Source: Inquilinus ginsengisoli_B (GTDB lineage Bacteria; Pseudomonadota; Alphaproteobacteria; DSM-16000; Inquilinaceae). Taken from it: a stretch of 64,000 bases of DNA. The notes under the pieces were generated by a model. That model made no database searches, was not told the origin of the DNA, and saw nothing but the letters and a program-made list of their open reading frames with translations. The stretch lies in contig NZ_JBNDJK010000001.1 in assembly GCF_050434925.1 (NCBI RefSeq), positions 3,720,001 to 3,784,000 of the forward strand, in the 5' to 3' direction. The position numbers and the translations under genes were made by a program. How positions within the stretch are numbered: the first letter of the stretch is position 1; every line of letters begins with the position of its first letter. Positions 23,577-30,765 of the stretch are shown in pieces.

Positions 23577-25691
23577 ATGCCCAACACCATTGCCGCTCCC
23601 GCGCCGCTGCCTGGCTGGCCGCACGAGGCGCCACCCTTCCATCCCGGCGAGGTGGCCGCCCAGACCCGGGCCGGGGTGCGCGAGCGGATGGCGGCGGGCG
23701 GGCGCCGGGCGATCCGCGGCATCATGCCGGACCAGCATCGCGATTTCTTCGCCATGCTGCCCTTCATCGTGGTCGGCAGCCTGGACCGGCAGGGCCGGCC
23801 CTGGGCCTCGATCCTGTCCGGCCGGCCGGGCTTCCTGCAGTCGCCCGACCCGCGCACCCTGACCGTGGCGGCGCGGCCGGCCTATGGCGACCCGCTGGGC
23901 GACAACCTCGCGGCCGGCGCGCCGGTCGGGCTGCTCGGCATCCAGCTGGAGACGCGGCGGCGCAACCGGATGAACGGCACCGTCAGCGAATGGGCCGATG
24001 GCCGCTTCGCCGTGACGGTGGGGCAGAGCTTCGGCAACTGCCCGCAATACATCCAGGCGCGCCGGCCCAGCTTCGTTGCCGAGCCGGACAGCCTGGGCGA
24101 GGTCCAGCCGGTACATGCCGAGGGCCAAGTGCTGTCGTCCCGAGCGGCGGCGCTGGTCGCGGCGGCCGACACCTTCTTCATCGCCACGCGCTCCGCCGAC
24201 GCGGTCGAAGGCGAGGCGCCCTCGGAAGGCGTCGACGTCTCGCATCGCGGCGGCCGGCCGGGCTTCGTCCGGGGGACGGAGGAGGGCGGGCGCACAGTGC
24301 TGACCGCGCCGGACTTCGTCGGCAACTTCTTCTTCAACACCTTCGGCAACATCGAGGTCGACCCGCGCGCCGGCCTGGTCTTCGTCGATTTCGACACCGG
24401 CGGCGTGCTGCTGCTGACCGGCACCGCCGAGGTGGTGTGGGATGGGCCGGAGGTCGCGGCCTTCGCCGGGGCCGAGCGGTTGCTGCGCTTCCGGGTGGAG
24501 GAGGGGCGCTGGATCGAGGATGCGGTGCCGCTGCGCTGGTCGGCGCCGCAGCAGGCGGTGCAACTGGCCGCCACCGGCACCTGGGACGAGGCCGGCCGGG
24601 TGGCGAAGGCCGAGGCGTCGCGCAACACGCTGCGGCCCTTCACCGTGGCCGGGATCGTGCAGGAGAGCGCGACCATCCGCTCCTTCATTCTGGAGCCGGC
24701 CGACGGCGGCAGCGTGGTGCCGCACCAGCCCGGCCAGTTCCTGCCGATCGCGCTCGACATCCCCGGCCGCGACCAGCCGGTCCGTCGCACCTACACCTTG
24801 TCCGATGCGGCGGACGGGCGGACCTACCGGATCAGCGTCAAGCGCGAGACCGGGCTCGGCGATCAGGCGGGCTTGGCCAGCCATTGGCTGCACGACCAAG
24901 TGCGGGTCGGCGACACCATCCGCGCCTTGGCGCCGCGCGGCGACTTCGTGCTCGACACCGACAGCCGCCGGCCGGTGCTGCTGCTGTCGGCCGGGGTCGG
25001 GGTGACGCCGATGATCGCGATGCTGAACGGCCTCATCGGCCGCAATCCGGACCGGCTGCGCCATCCCGGCCGCGGGATCTGGTTCGTCCACGCCGCGCGC
25101 GACGGGTCCGAGCACGCCTTCGCCGACCATCTCCGTGCCCTGGCGGCGCGGGCGCCGACCCTGACCACCCATATCCGCTACAGCCGGCCGCGGCCGCAGG
25201 ACGTGCCGGGGCGCGACTACGACGACGCCGGCCACATCGACGCCGCGCTGCTGCGCCGGCTGCTGCCGCTCGACGATTACGACGTCTATCTCTGCGGCCC
25301 GGCCGGCTTCATGCAGGCGATGCGCGAGATCTTGTCGAGCCTCGGCGTGCGGCCGGAGCGGATCCGCAGCGAAGCCTTTGCCGCCGGATCGGCCGCGCCG
25401 ATGGACGCGGCGGCACTTCCTGCCGCGGTCGCGACCGCCGAGATCGAGTTCCGTGCCTCCGGCCGCCGCGCCGCGTGGGATCCATCGAAAGGCACGCTGC
25501 TCGACCTCGCCGAGGCGGCCGGGATCGGGGCGCCGTGGAGCTGCCGCACTGGGCTCTGCGGCACCTGCACCGCGCGGGTATTGGACGGCGCCGTGACCTA
25601 CGCCGAGCCGCCCGCCGGCGCGCCCCGCCCGGGCGAGGCCCTGGTCTGCTGCGCCGTCCCCGCCAGCGGCCGGGTGGTGCTGGAGCTGTGA
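23577..25691 (+). CDS. three-domain oxidoreductase: PNPOx-like flavin domain, ferredoxin reductase, 2Fe-2S ferredoxin
   Basis: The 704-residue protein has an N-terminal pyridoxamine-phosphate-oxidase-like split-barrel (about 45-340, e.g. MLPFIVVGSLDRQGRPWASIL and NFFFNTFGNIEVDPRAGLVF). A ferredoxin-NADP reductase module follows (about 350-600, with RRTYTLSD, GVGVTPMIAML and YLCGPAGFMQAM), then a plant-type [2Fe-2S] domain with Cys656, Cys661, Cys664 and a fourth Cys at 691/692. Electrons would pass from NAD(P)H through flavin to the cluster within one chain. The split-barrel may bind FMN and act on a substrate. It follows the GST under LysR control. The overall reaction is unknown. Confidence 0.9.
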   Translation: MPNTIAAPAPLPGWPHEAPPFHPGEVAAQTRAGVRERMAAGGRRAIRGIMPDQHRDFFAMLPFIVVGSLDRQGRPWASILSGRPGFLQSPDPRTLTVAARPAYGDPLGDNLAAGAPVGLLGIQLETRRRNRMNGTVSEWADGRFAVTVGQSFGNCPQYIQARRPSFVAEPDSLGEVQPVHAEGQVLSSRAAALVAAADTFFIATRSADAVEGEAPSEGVDVSHRGGRPGFVRGTEEGGRTVLTAPDFVGNFFFNTFGNIEVDPRAGLVFVDFDTGGVLLLTGTAEVVWDGPEVAAFAGAERLLRFRVEEGRWIEDAVPLRWSAPQQAVQLAATGTWDEAGRVAKAEASRNTLRPFTVAGIVQESATIRSFILEPADGGSVVPHQPGQFLPIALDIPGRDQPVRRTYTLSDAADGRTYRISVKRETGLGDQAGLASHWLHDQVRVGDTIRALAPRGDFVLDTDSRRPVLLLSAGVGVTPMIAMLNGLIGRNPDRLRHPGRGIWFVHAARDGSEHAFADHLRALAARAPTLTTHIRYSRPRPQDVPGRDYDDAGHIDAALLRRLLPLDDYDVYLCGPAGFMQAMREILSSLGVRPERIRSEAFAAGSAAPMDAAALPAAVATAEIEFRASGRRAAWDPSKGTLLDLAEAAGIGAPWSCRTGLCGTCTARVLDGAVTYAEPPAGAPRPGEALVCCAVPASGRVVLEL

Positions 25692-25715
25692 GGCGTACGC
25701 ACCGAATCCTCTATA

Positions 25716-25813
25716 CCGTCATGGCGAGCCCCGAAGGGGCGTGGCCATTCAGAAATCGAGCCGCTGGATCGCCCTTCCTAAGCTCAAAAGGGGTTTCGCT
25801 CCTCGCGATGACG
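25716..25813. repeat. second copy of the CCGTCATGGCGAG-bounded repeat
   Basis: It begins CCGTCATGGCGAGCCCCGAAG and ends CTCGCGATGACGG; the ends are inverted repeats with one mismatch, and an internal GGGGCGTGGCCATTC arm matches the copy at 12527-12612. It occupies the gap after the fusion gene. Confidence 0.78.
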
Positions 25814-25923
25814 GTACTGTTTGAGGTCGATGGGATCTTCACGAGAGCCACGACAGGGAACCAAACCCTGCCTCATGCGTTCGATCGGTCCTGTGGGGTG
25901 GGGGAGCGCCTCGGCGCATCGGG

Positions 25924-26511
25924 ATGTCGTTCGGACAGCGGCTTGGCGGATTGAAGAGCAGGACCGTGGTCTGGCTGACCACGAGCATCGGCGGCTTGCT
26001 GGCTGCCGGGCTGGCCCTGGGCATGACCATCGCCTCCTACCGCACCGATCAGCCGGTGCCGCGCTTCCCGGCCGGTGCGCCGATCGAGGCCGGCGAATGG
26101 CGCGTCGTGCCGCTGTCCGCGCGGGTCGAAAGTGCCACGCCGGACGGGCGCAAGGTCCGGGACGGCGAGAAGGCGGTGGTGGTCGAGGTCGAGCTGACCA
26201 ACCGCACCGCCGAATCCAGCAACAGCTTCTATCGCCTGCTGACCCTGGACCCGCCGGTCGGTGAGGACCAGCCGGACGTCTTCCTGCTGCGCGACCGCGC
26301 CCGCGCGGCGGAGCTGCACCCGGACATGGCGGAGCGGCTGGCGCTGGTCTGGACCCTGCCGCAGGATGCCGCGGTGCCTCCGGTGCTGAAGCTCACGGTC
26401 CACGGCAGGGTCTACAAGCGGCGCGACAATCTCTGGGGCATGTCCGGCTGGTACAACCCGCATGTGCTCGGCACCGTCGACATGCCCGTCCAGGCGCCGG
26501 ATCCGGCATGA
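25924..26511 (+). CDS. single-TM protein with extracytoplasmic beta-sandwich-like domain (unknown)
   Basis: The 195-residue product has one N-terminal TM segment (VVWLTTSIGGLLAAGLALGMTIA). A periplasmic region follows with alternating hydrophobic strands (EWRVVPLSARVESATP, KAVVVEVELTNRTAES, VLKLTVHGRVYKRRDN) resembling an Ig-like or DUF4352-type sandwich. It ends 4 bases into the next gene (ATGA overlap). It is the first of three overlapping genes of similar topology, convergent with a polytopic membrane protein. I do not recognise a function. Confidence 0.72.
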   Translation: MSFGQRLGGLKSRTVVWLTTSIGGLLAAGLALGMTIASYRTDQPVPRFPAGAPIEAGEWRVVPLSARVESATPDGRKVRDGEKAVVVEVELTNRTAESSNSFYRLLTLDPPVGEDQPDVFLLRDRARAAELHPDMAERLALVWTLPQDAAVPPVLKLTVHGRVYKRRDNLWGMSGWYNPHVLGTVDMPVQAPDPA

Positions 26512-27086
26512 TGCGGTGGCTCGCCCGTCTGGCGGCGCTCCTGGTCGCCGCCCTCCTGCTTCTGGCGATGCAGTGGACCACGCCCGTCTATGACGAGATG
26601 ATCGCGGCGATCCCGTCCGGCGGGCAGATCGGCGACACCGTGGCCGCGCGGAAGTTCACGATCCGGATCGAGACGATCCAGTTCGCCCGGCAGCTGCGCT
26701 TCAAGGCCTATGGCAAGGAGGAGAGCCGCGACACCTCCGGCCTCTGGGCGGTCGTCACCGCAACCCTGGCCGCGCGGTCCGAGACCACCCTGGTGAACGA
26801 CGCCTATTGGGAGGGGCCGGCCGGGCTGCTCTACTCGCACAGCGACCGGCTGTCCGGCGTCAGGTCGCTGCTGGCCGGCGCCATGCTCCAGCCCGGCCTG
26901 CCGCGGCGCGGCTGGTTCATCTTCGAGATCCGCGAGGACCAGGCCCGCGGCGCCACCTTCGTGGCCCCGAATGCCGGCCTCGTCCCGCTCGATTCCATCG
27001 TCCGCGTCAAGCTCGGCGCCGGCGGCGGCGCCCTGCCGATCCTCGACAGCCTGGACCTCGACCGCACTCCGGGGGCGATCGAATGA
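26508..27086 (+). CDS. second single-TM protein of the three-gene cluster (unknown)
   Basis: The 192-residue product begins with a TM or uncleaved signal (LARLAALLVAALLLLAMQW). A beta-rich extracytoplasmic domain follows (TVAARKFTIRIETIQFARQL, SGLWAVVTATLAARSETTLVNDAYW, RGWFIFEIREDQARGATFVAP). The layout, a strand pair, a short insert and a GWFIFEI strand, parallels the gene before it and suggests a diverged paralogue. It overlaps both neighbours by four bases, so all three are translated from one message. Function is unknown. Confidence 0.72.
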   Translation: MMRWLARLAALLVAALLLLAMQWTTPVYDEMIAAIPSGGQIGDTVAARKFTIRIETIQFARQLRFKAYGKEESRDTSGLWAVVTATLAARSETTLVNDAYWEGPAGLLYSHSDRLSGVRSLLAGAMLQPGLPRRGWFIFEIREDQARGATFVAPNAGLVPLDSIVRVKLGAGGGALPILDSLDLDRTPGAIE

Positions 27087-27685
27087 CGACGGCCGAACAG
27101 CCGGGCGAGGATGCCGCCGCCCTGGTTCCGACCGACCGCGGCGAAAGGCGGTGGCGCCGCCTCTGCCTGTGGGGGCTGCTGGTGGCGTTGCCCGCCACCT
27201 TCCTGATCACCGCCCGAGGGGATCTGGAGGAGTGGTGGCAGGGCCAGGAGCTGTTCGAGCTCGGCGTATCCGCTGGTCTCGAGGCCCGCTTCGCCGGCGC
27301 CGACTGGAAGCTGGAGACGGTGGAGGTCCTGCCGCTCAAGGACTCCGGCTGGCCGCGCCGGCAAGGGCAGGGCACGCCCGTCCGGGTCCGCTTCGCCGTG
27401 ACCGTGCGCGAGCCGAATATCGATACGCTGTGGCGGCGCTGCCAGGTGGCGCTGCGGGACGATCAGGGCCGGCGCTGGTCGGCCGGCAGCTTCGGCGGCC
27501 CGCGCGCGACCGAAGGCACCATGACCTGCGGTGCCGCGACGCTGGAGCCGCGGGCGCCAGGGACGGTGCTGCGGATCGAGCAGGACTTCACCGTTCCGCA
27601 CGATGTCGCCGGGACGGTGGAGCCGACGGTGAGCATGGACGGGGAGCGGCCCCGCTACCTGCGCTTCCACCTCGACTCCCGGTGA
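27083..27685 (+). CDS. third single-TM protein of the three-gene cluster (unknown)
   Basis: The 200-residue protein has a cytoplasmic basic stretch (TDRGERRWRRLCLW), one TM (GLLVALPATFLITA) and an extracytoplasmic beta-rich domain (ADWKLETVEVLPLKDSGW, TPVRVRFAVTVREPNIDTLWRRCQVALRD). The domain contains two cysteines (in RRCQVAL and TMTCGAA) that could pair. The ATG at 27083 overlaps the preceding stop as ATGA. It ends 33 bases from the stop of the convergent polytopic protein. Topology matches its two neighbours. Function is unknown. Confidence 0.72.
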   Translation: MTTAEQPGEDAAALVPTDRGERRWRRLCLWGLLVALPATFLITARGDLEEWWQGQELFELGVSAGLEARFAGADWKLETVEVLPLKDSGWPRRQGQGTPVRVRFAVTVREPNIDTLWRRCQVALRDDQGRRWSAGSFGGPRATEGTMTCGAATLEPRAPGTVLRIEQDFTVPHDVAGTVEPTVSMDGERPRYLRFHLDSR

Positions 27686-27718
27686 GCGCCCGGGGGGGCC
27701 GGGGCGCCGGCCGGGCCT

Positions 27719-29050
27719 CTAGCCGGCCGCCGCCTCAGCCTTCGCTTCGGACTCGGCCGGTGCCTGCGACCGGGCGAAGGCGGTCTCCAGCACCGCGGCG
27801 ATCAGGCAGATGCGCAGCGGTTCGACCAGGATGCCGGGCGTGGTGCCGGACGGGCTGCCGAACAGCAGCGCCAGGCCGTCGCCCAGCACCTGCCAGAGAT
27901 CGAGCGGGTGCGGCCCGATCAGATGCGTCGCCCCGATCCAAGCCCAATCCGCCGCCCAGCCGATGCCGCGCCAGCCGACGACGAAGACGAGGAGCAGGAA
28001 CAGGTCGGCGTGCAGCACCAGCCGGATGCTGTTGGCGATCGGCAGATAGCGGCTGCGGTAGCCGCCGATGAAATGGCCGATGAAGTCGCGCAGGAATTTC
28101 GGCAGGGCGGCGTAGCGGCTGCCGATGCGCTCCAGCCGCCGGTGCCGCAGCCAGCCCGGATCGGCCCGCAGGTCGTGGCCGTAGATCAGTGCCGCCATGA
28201 CCAGCCAGATCAGCGGCAGCAGGGCATAGAAGAACAGGCCGGTGGCGACGGCCGACGGATCGGGCGGCGGCTGCTCGATCGGTGCGGCGGCGAAGGCGGT
28301 GGAGATCGGGGTCAGCATCGTCTGCAGGATCCGGTCGAGCCACTCCCAGGCGGCGCCGCTGGCCACCCAGGCGATGGCCTCGTCCTTCCACTGCGACAGC
28401 ACGAACAGGCCGATGAAGACCCAGTTGGTCTCGCACAGCACGATCAGCAGCTTCCAGATCGGGGCGTCGGTGCGGTCGCGCAGCGCCTTGAACAGCCGGC
28501 GCAGGATCCAGGTGGCCACCACCGAGACGACGAGCCAGCGGGCGCCGATCGCGTCGAGCAGGTTGGCGCTCTCACCGAAGGGGGCGAGGTTCAGCGACAG
28601 CATCGAATATTCGCGGATGGTGTCGTTGAGGAATCCCCAGGCTGCGTAGTAGGCGAAGAACGGCACCAGGGCGATGGTCAGGGTGGTGGCGAAGCCGGTC
28701 AGCCGCTGCCGGCGCGTCGGTGTGGTCGGGGCAGGCATGCTGACGGTGTCGGGATCGGGCCCGGTGATCGGCACCGCCGTCCCGGCCGACAGGGCCTGGG
28801 CGGCGGCGACGGCCGGCAGCGCCGGCCGCATCAGCAGAAAGCCGAGGACGGTGACGACCAGCTTGGTCAGCACCACCAGCGCCAGCGCGGCCAGGCCGAG
28901 GGAGCTGTCGGCGAAGCCGATATGGACCGACAGCAGCAGCAGCTGGTCGTTCAGCAGGAGTCCGACCAGCATGAGCAGCGTCAGCTGCGGCCAGAAGCGC
29001 CACCACAGCTTTGCGGTCAGCGCCAGTGGCGCCAGCAACTCCCGATGCAT
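27719..29050 (-). CDS. polytopic membrane protein of unknown function
   Basis: The 443-residue protein starts MHRELLAPLALTAKLWWRFWPQ and has about seven or eight hydrophobic segments (for instance LTLLMLVGLLLNDQLLLLSV, LVVLTKLVVTVLGFLLM, FATTLTIALVPFFAYYAAWG, GLFFYALLPLIWLVMAALIYGHDL, LFLLLVFVVGWRGIGWA). An Ala/Glu-rich cytoplasmic tail follows. The central RYAALPKFLRDFIGHFIGGYRSRYLPIANSIRLVLH segment is highly polar between TMs. The start at 29050 omits 37 poor upstream codons. It is convergent with the three single-TM genes, and its family is unrecognised. Joint function with them is only suggested by proximity. Confidence 0.75.
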   Translation of the reverse strand: MHRELLAPLALTAKLWWRFWPQLTLLMLVGLLLNDQLLLLSVHIGFADSSLGLAALALVVLTKLVVTVLGFLLMRPALPAVAAAQALSAGTAVPITGPDPDTVSMPAPTTPTRRQRLTGFATTLTIALVPFFAYYAAWGFLNDTIREYSMLSLNLAPFGESANLLDAIGARWLVVSVVATWILRRLFKALRDRTDAPIWKLLIVLCETNWVFIGLFVLSQWKDEAIAWVASGAAWEWLDRILQTMLTPISTAFAAAPIEQPPPDPSAVATGLFFYALLPLIWLVMAALIYGHDLRADPGWLRHRRLERIGSRYAALPKFLRDFIGHFIGGYRSRYLPIANSIRLVLHADLFLLLVFVVGWRGIGWAADWAWIGATHLIGPHPLDLWQVLGDGLALLFGSPSGTTPGILVEPLRICLIAAVLETAFARSQAPAESEAKAEAAAG

Positions 29051-29198
29051 CCGTTCCCCCCACACGCCAACGGCCACACTAACGCGCGACCTGCGTCTTT
29101 GTGCCCTATCCGGCCACGATCCGCCCGCCCGACGGACCCGCACCGTCCGGCCGTGTAGCACGGCGGAGGGGGGCCGCCGGATTCAAGGTGACCGATCC

Positions 29199-30530
29199 AT
29201 GGATGCTCGCGTCGAGGACCGACAGCGGCCGGTCGAGGAGACTGAAAGGCCTGCCCCGGCGCGACGCCGCGGGCGGCTGGTGTGGGGAACCCTCGGCCTC
29301 GCCACCGCGGCGCTGATCGCGGTCGCGACTTGGCACGTGGTCACCGCCCCCGGCGCGCCGCCGGCCCGCGGCGGCCGCTTCGCCGACGCCGCGCCGCAGC
29401 CGGTCGGCGTCGCCACCGTGGGCAAGGGCGACATCCGCATCACCCTCGACGCGCTCGGCACCGTCACGCCGCTCGCCACCGTCACGGTCAAGCCGCAGAT
29501 CGCCGGCCAGCTGACCGAGGTCGGCTTCCAGGAAGGGCAGGTGGTGAAGAAGGGCGACTTCCTGGCCCAGATCGATCCGCGCCCCTACCAGGTGGCGCTG
29601 GAGCAGGACCAGGGGCAGCTGGCCAAGGACCAGGCGGTCCTCGCCCAGGCCCAGAGCGACCTGGCCCGCGACCAGCAGATGGTGAAGCAGAACGCCATCT
29701 CGCGGCAGCAGGTCGACGACCAGGCTTTCCTGGTGCAGCAGGACCAGGGCATGATCCATTCCGACCAGGCGCAGATCGACGCGCAGAAGCTGAACCTCGA
29801 CTACGCGCACATCATCTCGCCGGTTGACGGCCGGGTCGGGCTGCGCCAGGTCGATCCCGGCAACTACGTGCAGGTCGGGGACGCGCTGGTCATCGTCACC
29901 CAGCTGCACCCGATCTCGGTGGTGTTCTCGCTGCCCGAGGACGACCTGCCGCAGATCCAGGCCCGGCTTCATGCCGGCGCCAGCCTGCCGGTGATCGCCT
30001 TCGACCGCTCCGGCACCACCCGGATCGCGACCGGCACGCTGTCGACCCTCGACAACCAGATCGACACCACCACCGGCACGGTCAAGCTGCGCGCCGGCTT
30101 CGACAATGCCGACGAGACGCTGTTCCCGAACCAGTTCGTCAACGCCCGGCTGCTGGTGGAGACGCGGCAAGACGTGGTCACCGTCCCCGTCGCCGCAGTC
30201 CAGCACGGCGCGCCGGGCGCCTTCGTCTACCTGGTCGGCGCCGGCGACACGGTGGCGGTGCGGCCGATCAAGACCGGCGCCTCCGACGGCGGCATGGTCG
30301 CGGTCGAGAACGGCCTTCAGCCCGGCGACCGGGTGGTGGTCGACGGCACCGACCGCCTGCGCGACGGCGCCCATGTCACGGTCGCCGGCGGCGACGGGGC
30401 GCAGGCGGCTCCGGCTCCCGCAGACGGCCGGGCAAACCAGCCGCGCCATCGCCAGGGCACCGGCGACGGCAGCCAGGGCCAGCACCGCCGCCGAGACAAC
30501 CAGACCCAGCAGCCCGCGACAAACCCATGA
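29199..30530 (+). CDS. mdtA: RND efflux periplasmic adaptor, MdtA-like
   Basis: The 443-residue membrane-fusion protein has an N-terminal TM anchor (LVWGTLGLATAALIAVATWHV). A lipoyl/barrel-sandwich half follows (TVKPQIAGQLTEVGFQEGQVVKKGDFLAQIDPRPY), then an alpha-hairpin (GQLAKDQAVLAQAQSDLARDQ), the second lipoyl half (IISPVDGRVGLRQVDPGNYVQ) and a beta-barrel domain. It bridges the MdtB/C pump to an outer-membrane channel. The C-terminal tail of about 40 residues is polar and Gln/Arg-rich. The ATG at 29199 is in frame with the stop. It precedes mdtB by 235 bases, a gap filled by a palindromic repeat. Confidence 0.93.
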   Translation: MDARVEDRQRPVEETERPAPARRRGRLVWGTLGLATAALIAVATWHVVTAPGAPPARGGRFADAAPQPVGVATVGKGDIRITLDALGTVTPLATVTVKPQIAGQLTEVGFQEGQVVKKGDFLAQIDPRPYQVALEQDQGQLAKDQAVLAQAQSDLARDQQMVKQNAISRQQVDDQAFLVQQDQGMIHSDQAQIDAQKLNLDYAHIISPVDGRVGLRQVDPGNYVQVGDALVIVTQLHPISVVFSLPEDDLPQIQARLHAGASLPVIAFDRSGTTRIATGTLSTLDNQIDTTTGTVKLRAGFDNADETLFPNQFVNARLLVETRQDVVTVPVAAVQHGAPGAFVYLVGAGDTVAVRPIKTGASDGGMVAVENGLQPGDRVVVDGTDRLRDGAHVTVAGGDGAQAAPAPADGRANQPRHRQGTGDGSQGQHRRRDNQTQQPATNP

Positions 30531-30580
30531 GCGCCCTCCAGCTGCGGGGGCATCGGATGAACGAGATGGACGTCGGCTCA

Positions 30581-30725
30581 TCGCGTTGCCTCTCCCGCCT
30601 GGCGGGAGAGGTCGGACATCCGCCAGGATGTCCGGGTGAGGGCTGGCCTCGGCCTCGACGAAGGACCCTCACCCGGAGCCGCTGCGCGTCTCCGACCTCT
30701 CCCGCACGCGGGAGAGGCAACGCGA
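30581..30725. repeat. 145-base palindromic element between mdtA and mdtB
   Basis: The ends TCGCGTTGCCTCTCCCGC and GCGGGAGAGGCAACGCGA are exact 18-base inverted repeats. Each abuts a local CCTCTCCCGC/GCGGGAGAGG hairpin. Further inside, GGGTGAGGG pairs with CCCTCACCC. The same CTCTCCCGC hairpin occurs alone at 15775-15796. It has the look of a small non-autonomous (MITE- or REP-like) element inserted in the operon. Confidence 0.8.
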
Positions 30726-30765
30726 AAGCCGTGGCGCCGTCCTCCCACCCGGCCGGAGCCCGGCC

